Shown: one piece after another, positions 14,844-20,086 of the stretch
Position numbering within the stretch: position 1 is the stretch's first letter
Layout: each line of letters opens with the position of its first letter
Origin: a virus
IMG/VR virus record: IMGVR_UViG_3300044712_000967
Location: 1 to 32,973 of that record
Strand: one strand, 5' to 3'
DNA length: 32,973 bases
Notes under the pieces: model-generated
Seen by the model: the letters and a program-made list of their open reading frames with translations, nothing else
What the model was told of the DNA's origin: nothing
The model's database searches: none
Made by a program: the position numbers and the translations under genes

Positions 14844-14997
14844 TATTTACGACTGCAACCAACTGTGCGTGCGCGTCTATGCCGGCTCCGGCGGTGAGGC
14901 GTGGTGCAGCCGGTGCAAAGTTGCCTTTGGTTTCGGCGTCGAATCCAATAATACCGTCCAGCGATCCATCAAAGTTCAAAAGATGGAGAATGTGTAA
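14782..14997 (+). CDS. Small cysteine-rich, Com-like zinc protein
   Basis: I placed the start at ATG 14782, behind AAGAGGAG; an earlier in-frame ATG at 14731 has no ribosome site. The 71-residue product opens EIRCPLKVRSKK and contains C10, C25, C29, and C42-x2-C45 (WCSRCKVAFGFGV). The arrangement recalls the zinc-binding Com family of Mu-like phages, which bind mRNA and activate translation of the DNA-modification gene mom, although the first knuckle here has a single cysteine in the CPLK context. It lies just before the leader of the capsid gene. No mom gene is visible in the window. Zinc binding is plausible; function is unproven. Confidence 0.65.
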   Translation: MESKLFEIRCPLKVRSKKNNNIYDCNQLCVRVYAGSGGEAWCSRCKVAFGFGVESNNTVQRSIKVQKMENV

Positions 14998-15037
14998 TCT
15001 TTTGTTATTATGAATTGGAGAAGCCACATAGAGCGGA

Positions 15038-15080
15038 ATTACCGCCAGTAGAGCCTCCGGGAAGTTTAGAAGGCGGTAGT
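15038..15080 (+). promoter_or_regulatory. Inverted repeat over the capsid-gene ribosome site
   Basis: ATTACCGCC (15038-15046) can pair with GGCGGTAGT (15072-15080) over nine positions with one G-T wobble, leaving a 25-base loop. The right arm covers the AAGGCGG region in front of the capsid-fusion ATG at 15083, so the stem would hide the start region. The surrounding 85-base gap (14998-15082) is the longest between structural genes. A TATTAT at 15006-15011 could be a -10 box, but I see no matching -35. Confidence 0.35.
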
Positions 15081-15082
15081 AC

Positions 15083-17119
15083 ATGCTCAAGAAAAAGCAT
15101 CAATTAGGTGTACTCATCGAGAAAAATGCGTTCGTTGACGATGGCAACGGCGTTATTCGGTTTCCGAATAAGCTGACGATCACCGACGATAGCACCCAAA
15201 AGAACAATACTCGCTATGACATACCGACCCTCGACATGAGCGAATACCGTGGACAAATCACCGCTGACCACCGCGATAGCATTGAGTCAGTCTTAGGTGC
15301 CGTTGATGGTCTCGCCAAGATGGGTAACCGAGTCGTTATAGAAGGTATCAAGTTTGCAGTTAAAGAGAATGCCCTGGCGCGTTATGCGTACAATATGATG
15401 CGCGGCGGCTTTTTGACTGACTTTTCGATTGAGACCTACGGGCCACCCCCTGACGATCAGGGCGTTTACTTTAATGCTAAGTTAGTTGGTTTGAGCGCGG
15501 TTGTGGTTGGTAATAACAATAATGCTGCCATCAACCAGATTGCTCTAAACTCGATTGATGAAGCCAAGAAAGACGAACTAGACACGACCGATTTGGAGAA
15601 GGAATATTTACAAGAGTTCAGAGTGGCTAACAGCCACACTGAAAACAAGGAGCAAGCAATGCTTATCCGAGTCAAAAACAGCCGAAAGTTTGCTGTTAAA
15701 GTTACCTATAAGAACGAAGCCGGTGCCGATACCGAAACAGAATTAAAGCCTGGCGAATCCGTTGATGTGCCTGAAACCGAAGCCGATGGCGTCGAAAAGC
15801 AAGTTGACGAAGCCCAAGAGCCTGCCGCTGCCCCTGACGCAGCACCAGCCGCCGCGCCGGCCGCAGGTGATGACCAAGCCAACGCTATCGCCGCTGCGAT
15901 CACTAAGGCGATTGCCCCCCTCGCTGCCAAAGTTGATAGCATCGAGAAGAATTCATTCAACAAGAGCGCCCAGGAGCCTCAGTTTGTGCCAGCAGCCAAT
16001 GGCGCCCCTTCCACGATGAGCGCTAGCAAACAGCTCGAAAGCATCGACTGGCGTGATCGTGCCGCAATGCAAATCAATGCCGCTTGGGATGCTCTCAAGG
16101 GTAAAGATAGCGCCGGCTTCGATAAGCTCCACGCGATCAACGAATTTCACTTGAACCAATTGAAGAAAGATGGCAAAGTTCGCAACTCCATGACGATTGC
16201 AGACTTTGGCAACTTCGTTATTTCCCGCGAAATGTTGACCGAAATCGAAGGTTTCCGCTCGAACTACCTGCCTTTGATCGGTGCGACCTCATGGCGTGAA
16301 ACCCTCTCAACGCAGATGGCTTGGCTGAAGCGTGACGGCGATATTGATATGCAATCCGTCGAATTCTGCGATGACGATGCCGATGGCAACCTGAAGCCTG
16401 TTAGCGAATACACCGCGAACATTTTAACAGCCAACCTTGAAGAGCTGGCCGCTGTTACCCCTGTTTGTAACGCCGCCACCCGTTTCTTGGCCGCTGACTT
16501 AATCGCCGATGTAAACCAAGGCTACCGAACCGACTACGACCGCAAGCGCGCACAGCTCATCATTGCCCGGCTTGAGCAAGCAGTTGAACTTAACGGCAAC
16601 AGCGCCGTTTACGATACCACGACCGACACCCACGCCCTCCAGTCCTGGCTCGCAGCTATGGGCTTTGTGGCTGAAGTTGCCCAGAATGGTACCTATATCT
16701 TCAACTACTCAACCTACGTCCAATTGGTTAACCGGATTCTTGGTGCAGGTGTTACCGGCCCGATGAGCCAAATCTTCACCACCGGCGAACAGGCCCAAAT
16801 CCTTGGCCGCCCATATATCGTTGTGCCAAACGATTTGATGCCTACCCTTAACACCGCTCAGACAAAGACCATCGTGGTCAATGGCGTGACTGTCACGGTC
16901 AACCATGCAGTCTTCTATGCTGATCTTTCGACCTTCACCGGCCGAACCAGCGGCGGTCTGCAATATGACCTTTCCACCGATGCAGCCTATGAGGTTAGCT
17001 CAACAGTTAAAAGCGCCTTCCAGCGCAACGAACTGGTGCTGCGTGGTAGCTTCTTCCGTGGTGGCGCGATCCGCGACACCGACAAAGTTGCCGGTCTTCG
17101 ATCTAACGGCGTTTCCTAA
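15083..17119 (+). CDS. Prohead protease - major capsid protein fusion (HK97 fold)
   Basis: The 678-residue product joins two head genes. Residues 1 to about 160 are an HK97-type prohead protease: putative catalytic H63 in ITADHRDS and S115 in TDFSIETYG, and the closing KLVGLSAVVVGNNNNAAI where free proteases have a similar strand and Asn-rich end. Residues 193-235 form a small beta-rich segment, followed by an Ala/Pro-rich linker (about 244-265) and a helical scaffold-like stretch (AIAAAITKAIAPLAAKVDSIEK). From about 320 to the end is the HK97-fold shell protein, ending LVLRGSFFRGGAIRDTDKVAG. Fusion would place one protease per subunit unless processed. A strong internal start at 15659 could provide protease-free subunits. 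Confidence 0.9.
   Translation: MLKKKHQLGVLIEKNAFVDDGNGVIRFPNKLTITDDSTQKNNTRYDIPTLDMSEYRGQITADHRDSIESVLGAVDGLAKMGNRVVIEGIKFAVKENALARYAYNMMRGGFLTDFSIETYGPPPDDQGVYFNAKLVGLSAVVVGNNNNAAINQIALNSIDEAKKDELDTTDLEKEYLQEFRVANSHTENKEQAMLIRVKNSRKFAVKVTYKNEAGADTETELKPGESVDVPETEADGVEKQVDEAQEPAAAPDAAPAAAPAAGDDQANAIAAAITKAIAPLAAKVDSIEKNSFNKSAQEPQFVPAANGAPSTMSASKQLESIDWRDRAAMQINAAWDALKGKDSAGFDKLHAINEFHLNQLKKDGKVRNSMTIADFGNFVISREMLTEIEGFRSNYLPLIGATSWRETLSTQMAWLKRDGDIDMQSVEFCDDDADGNLKPVSEYTANILTANLEELAAVTPVCNAATRFLAADLIADVNQGYRTDYDRKRAQLIIARLEQAVELNGNSAVYDTTTDTHALQSWLAAMGFVAEVAQNGTYIFNYSTYVQLVNRILGAGVTGPMSQIFTTGEQAQILGRPYIVVPNDLMPTLNTAQTKTIVVNGVTVTVNHAVFYADLSTFTGRTSGGLQYDLSTDAAYEVSSTVKSAFQRNELVLRGSFFRGGAIRDTDKVAGLRSNGVS
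15659..17119 (+). other. Possible internal translation product: scaffold-capsid without protease
   Basis: AAGGAG (15647-15652) is followed six bases later by ATG 15659, in frame with the fusion (residue 193), immediately after the protease domain and its linker. The product would be 486 residues: beta-rich segment, Ala-rich scaffold-like region and capsid domain. Site strength and spacing equal those of genuine starts in this genome such as 18963 and 27655. It may make extra capsid subunits without protease, or be the remnant of the start of an ancestral separate capsid gene. Confidence 0.55.
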
Positions 17120-17149
17120 CCCTCGATTAGAGAGTAATTAGGAGAGAGA

Positions 17150-17863
17150 ATGCTAACCCTAGCAGACTATCAAGAGCTAACTGGCTTAACGGTTTCAACG
17201 CAAGATTCTGCGCGAGTAGAGGCTACGCTAAACCGAGTCCAGCGCATCCTTGAGGGAATGCTAGGGTACACTCTCAATCCAAACTTAGTTGACGAGAACC
17301 TTTACACCGAGACGGGCAAAACGGACGCCGATTGGTGTCCTTGCTCAAATGTGGATGTCGATAACCTAAGCGACCCTGACGCGGTGGTATATGCCTATCG
17401 GTTGTTTCCCTACAATCGCCATGACAAATACCTTGCGCTTGATCCATTTTCGGCGATCCATGCGGTTAAATTAATCAAAGACGGCGTAACCTTCCGCACC
17501 TTCGATACGGATGATTTCCGGGTTGATTATGGGCGCGGCGGTTGGGCTAAGTTCATCGAGATGTGTACCTCTTGCCTTTGCCGGCGCGCCGATTGTGTCG
17601 GATGCGTCCAGCTCGCAGTTGATGCGGATTGGCTTTGGGATGGTACCACCGGCAACGAATTGCCAACCGACCTGCAAGATGTGTGGGTGGATATGGTGAC
17701 CTATTACGCTGACCCGAACTTTGGCGTCAAAAGCCAAACGCTTGGTACACACTCCTACAGCCTCTTTGATAACACCCCGCCGCAGGATAAACCGCAAAAC
17801 AAGGCCATAATTAGCCGCTACGCCGGCCCGCATGGATCGGCAGTACCAACGGTGACAGTATGA
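17150..17863 (+). CDS. Head-tail connector / adaptor protein, cysteine-rich
   Basis: TAGGAGAG precedes ATG 17150. The first 40 residues (LTLADYQELTGLTVS then a helix RVEATLNRVQRILEGMLGY) resemble the gp6-type head-tail adaptor of siphophages, and the gene lies directly after the capsid where that adaptor is encoded. At 237 residues it is about twice the usual size because of a central insertion. This holds two Cys clusters, C63-x-C65 and C139-x2-C142-x-C144-x4-C149-x2-C152, possibly metal-binding. The C-terminal half (LPTDLQDVWVDMVTYYAD) again looks adaptor-like. The adaptor ring sits below the portal and bridges to the tail completion proteins. Confidence 0.7.
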   Translation: MLTLADYQELTGLTVSTQDSARVEATLNRVQRILEGMLGYTLNPNLVDENLYTETGKTDADWCPCSNVDVDNLSDPDAVVYAYRLFPYNRHDKYLALDPFSAIHAVKLIKDGVTFRTFDTDDFRVDYGRGGWAKFIEMCTSCLCRRADCVGCVQLAVDADWLWDGTTGNELPTDLQDVWVDMVTYYADPNFGVKSQTLGTHSYSLFDNTPPQDKPQNKAIISRYAGPHGSAVPTVTV

Positions 17864-18243
17864 GACCAAAACTGCACTACCAAGACACAGCGACGTTCGT
17901 GAAGGTAGGTAGTAGCGGATACGCCAACGATAAAGCCGTAGTCGAGCAGGAAGATGTCCCGGTTATCTTTTTGCAAGGTACCGGCTTTGTGCATCAAAAC
18001 AGTCAGGATGCGGTCACGAGCGACGCCATTGTTTACCCCGACCCTTCGAGCCAGTTCGTTCAAGACAATTGGAACCGGCTTGAGGGCATGTATCTGCTTG
18101 CACCGCTGTTTGGGGTGGATAGTGATGACGGCTGGTACAAAATCACCAACGTCTTAGTCAACCGCGATCATTTGCTTGGGAATCAGATTGACAATATCGA
18201 ATGCCAGCTTAAGAAGACCCGAAGGATTGCCAATGTCAGTTAG
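17860..18243 (+). CDS. Head-tail joining / head closure protein
   Basis: The start overlaps the connector stop (ATGA). The 127-residue product is beta-rich with no membrane segment: DTATFVKVGSSGYANDKAVVEQEDVPVIFLQ, and later LEGMYLLAPLFGVDSDDGWYKITNVLVNRDH. This order and size suit the stopper or head-closure protein that follows the adaptor in siphophage gene order. Its last bases overlap the next gene by 11. The identification rests on position, size and beta pattern, since there is no strong catalytic motif to check. A putative minor capsid protein of Gram-positive phages is the alternative name for the same slot. Confidence 0.6.
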   Translation: MRPKLHYQDTATFVKVGSSGYANDKAVVEQEDVPVIFLQGTGFVHQNSQDAVTSDAIVYPDPSSQFVQDNWNRLEGMYLLAPLFGVDSDDGWYKITNVLVNRDHLLGNQIDNIECQLKKTRRIANVS

Positions 18244-18571
18244 CATTAAAACAACCAGTAATACGCCACAGATTGCCGTTAAGGTAAACCAGGCGGCTAG
18301 CTTGTTTTTGCGCTTGATGGCTGACCAAATTGAAGTGCTCTCGCGGCCAAATACCCCCAAGAAAAAAGGGTTTCTGCGCCGGGACGTGCTCAAACAGGTT
18401 TTGGGTCTCAAAGCTAAAATTGCTTGGCAAAAGAATTATGCCGCTCGTCAAGAAACTACGCAGTTCAAAAACTACACCACGCCCGGCACCGGCCCACATT
18501 ATGCAGAGAATGCGGTGCATGAGGCAATCGGTTTGACGACCGAGGTGGCGCGGAAAGCGAAACTGATATGA
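18233..18571 (+). CDS. Minor capsid 2 / HK97 gp10-like tail-completion protein
   Basis: I chose ATG 18233, giving MSVSIKTTSNTPQIAVKVN; an earlier in-frame ATG at 18176 would lie in the previous gene. The 112-residue product has the layout of the minor capsid / gp10-like family (PF11114-like): a long helix (AASLFLRLMADQIEVLS), a TPKKKGFLRRDVLKQ turn, and the characteristic late KIAWQKNYAARQETTQF...YTTPGTGPHYAENAVHE segment ending in a helix. In the usual gene order this protein precedes the tail terminator. It helps complete the head-tail interface. Its stop overlaps the next start (ATGA). Confidence 0.7.
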   Translation: MSVSIKTTSNTPQIAVKVNQAASLFLRLMADQIEVLSRPNTPKKKGFLRRDVLKQVLGLKAKIAWQKNYAARQETTQFKNYTTPGTGPHYAENAVHEAIGLTTEVARKAKLI

Positions 18572-18960
18572 ACTTGGCGCGGGCATTTGTCGATTATCTT
18601 GAAGACGTTACGGCAACCACATTTGGGCAAGACATTTTTCTGGGCGGCGCCCCTCTCGATGCCGATGATGCGATTTGGTGGGTAACCGCCAATGGCGGCA
18701 CCATCGAAAAAGCTCTCCAAACTGGTGAAAACCTGAAATCTTACCAATTCAATGTTTACTACCGGGATCTCATCGAGCAAAACGTCTACGATAAGCTCCA
18801 AGATCTCGAAGAGACGATTAACAGCGACGGCTGCACACAGCTCGACGGTTACGATACAATTGATCTGTCTGCGGGCTTGCTAATGGTCGATCAAGACATT
18901 GACGATGAAGACCGAAAAGTTGGCCTCTTACAAGTAAATATTAGGATTCATAAGGAGTAA
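18568..18960 (+). CDS. Tail terminator / minor capsid 3-like protein
   Basis: The 130-residue product starts with a helix (NLARAFVDYLEDVTA), followed by the beta-alpha pattern DADDAIWWVTANGG, KSYQFNVYYRDLIEQNVYDKLQDLEETI and a beta finish that ends in VGLLQVNIRIHKE. This is the pattern of tail terminator proteins (PF12691-like), which form the ring that stops tail-tube growth and docks the tail on the head. Its position, directly before the tail tube gene, is the expected one. It overlaps the preceding gene by ATGA. The stop sits within the ribosome site region of the tail tube gene. Confidence 0.7.
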   Translation: MNLARAFVDYLEDVTATTFGQDIFLGGAPLDADDAIWWVTANGGTIEKALQTGENLKSYQFNVYYRDLIEQNVYDKLQDLEETINSDGCTQLDGYDTIDLSAGLLMVDQDIDDEDRKVGLLQVNIRIHKE

Positions 18961-18962
18961 CT

Positions 18963-19463
18963 ATGTCATTAATTCGTGGGCCGTTTACGATTAAATGGGG
19001 CGACAATGTACTTACGGACGTTGAAGCTCTCGACGTAAGCCATAGCATCGACAGCGACGATCTCACGACCATTCAAGGCCGGAAGATTGAAGTTGATGGT
19101 GGCTATAAAGCAACCGCAATCCTTACCCTCTTAGCAACTGACATTGCCGCGCTCGCCGCCGTCTTGCCACAGCACCACGTCAATAATGGTGGCTTGATGA
19201 GCACCGGCGAAACCGTCAACAACGCCGATGGCGCGATTGACGTAGCCCCCGGCAACTGTGATCCGGTGTACAACAACCTCGATATTATCGCCTGCGACAC
19301 TCCTAGCCAGGTCTTCCGCATCGTCAACGCTCGTACCAAAATCGAAGGTATCGAGATTGATGAAAAGATCCAAAAGATCATGGTTAAATTCGTTGGTGAA
19401 GGCGCCCAGGATGAAGCCACCGTTCAATTCTTCCGCCAGGGTACCATTAACGTCGTTTCATAA
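18963..19463 (+). CDS. Major tail tube protein
   Basis: AAGGAG lies five bases before ATG 18963. The 166-residue product is beta-rich with the features of siphophage tube subunits: an N-terminal GPFTIKWGDNVLTDVEALDVSHSIDSDD strand pair, a long central loop (NNGGLMSTGETVNNADGAID), and C-terminal strands IQKIMVKFVGEGAQDEATVQFFRQG. Tube proteins form stacked hexameric rings around the tape measure. The strong ribosome site fits the high copy number. It is followed by two small chaperone-like genes and the tape measure, the standard siphophage order. No Ig-like extra domain is present. Confidence 0.8.
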   Translation: MSLIRGPFTIKWGDNVLTDVEALDVSHSIDSDDLTTIQGRKIEVDGGYKATAILTLLATDIAALAAVLPQHHVNNGGLMSTGETVNNADGAIDVAPGNCDPVYNNLDIIACDTPSQVFRIVNARTKIEGIEIDEKIQKIMVKFVGEGAQDEATVQFFRQGTINVVS

Positions 19464-19494
19464 GTTTAGTAATCAGTGAGTAGGAGATTGGGGT

Positions 19495-19779
19495 ATGACC
19501 AACACACCACACAACCTAGATGAAGGCGCAGAGGAAAGTTTCCAATTCATCATTGGCGGCTTTCTTTATTCGATGCGTTACCCGACCACCGAGGAAATGG
19601 ATGAAATCGCCAAGCTGCCAAGTGACGAGGCGATTAATAAACGGATGTACGATTTTGTGACGCCGGTAGTAGCTGATGGCACAGTGCCGCCAATTCAAGA
19701 GACCTTTAAGAAGGTCAACGTAGTTGTCGGCCGGCGATTCATTAAAATGATCCGTACCGAGTTTCAGTCAACCGAGTAA
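19495..19779 (+). CDS. Tail assembly chaperone-like protein (G-type)
   Basis: TAGGAG lies upstream of ATG 19495. The 94-residue product begins with an acidic, low-complexity lead, then a beta segment (SFQFIIGGFLYSMRYPTTEEMDEI) and helices. Length, position between tail tube and tape measure, and the PTTEEMDEIAK style of sequence point to the first tail assembly chaperone, which coats the tape measure during tube assembly. In most siphophages it is extended by a programmed frameshift into the second chaperone frame. Here the second reading frame is indeed the -1 frame but has its own ATG (see the next gene), and I see no clean slippery heptamer. Confidence 0.65.
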   Translation: MTNTPHNLDEGAEESFQFIIGGFLYSMRYPTTEEMDEIAKLPSDEAINKRMYDFVTPVVADGTVPPIQETFKKVNVVVGRRFIKMIRTEFQSTE

Positions 19780-19784
19780 CCACC

Positions 19785-20078
19785 ATGGAAGAGAAGCAGC
19801 CAAAGATCATCAAGGTTGCGCAGATCCCCAAAACCCCACAGCGCAAGACCACAACCGATGAGCTACTGGCAACGCTTTGCTACTACTACCCGCAGTACAC
19901 TTTTGCCGAAGCGCGGCGGCTCCCCTACAAACGATTACTGTTGCTCTTGCGGGTAGCGCGGCGGATCGAATCAATCAAGATGGGAAACCTGGTACAAATC
20001 GTTGCAGCGCCCCATTTCGGCAAGGGCAAAGGTGTTAAAGAGTTGGCCAAATATTTTGAGAAGATGGCGAATCAGTAA
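19785..20078 (+). CDS. Second tail assembly chaperone-like protein (T-type)
   Basis: The frame lies -1 relative to the preceding gene, is open from 19746 onward and has its first ATG at 19785, six bases after the upstream stop. The ribosome site before this ATG is poor, so it depends on re-initiation or on a frameshift. The 97-residue product is basic and helical: KTTTDELLATLCYYYPQYTFAEARRLPYKRLLLLLRVARRIE. It sits immediately before the tape measure, in the position of the T-extension of tail chaperones. The helical, leucine- and arginine-rich sequence suits a partner-binding role. Confidence 0.65.
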   Translation: MEEKQPKIIKVAQIPKTPQRKTTTDELLATLCYYYPQYTFAEARRLPYKRLLLLLRVARRIESIKMGNLVQIVAAPHFGKGKGVKELAKYFEKMANQ

Positions 20079-20086
20079 GGCGGGGT

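Noticed and set aside
19741-19779. Programmed -1 frameshift site in the tail chaperone gene
   Set aside because: No X-XXY-YYZ heptamer is in the right phase in the window where both frames are open; the second frame has its own ATG.
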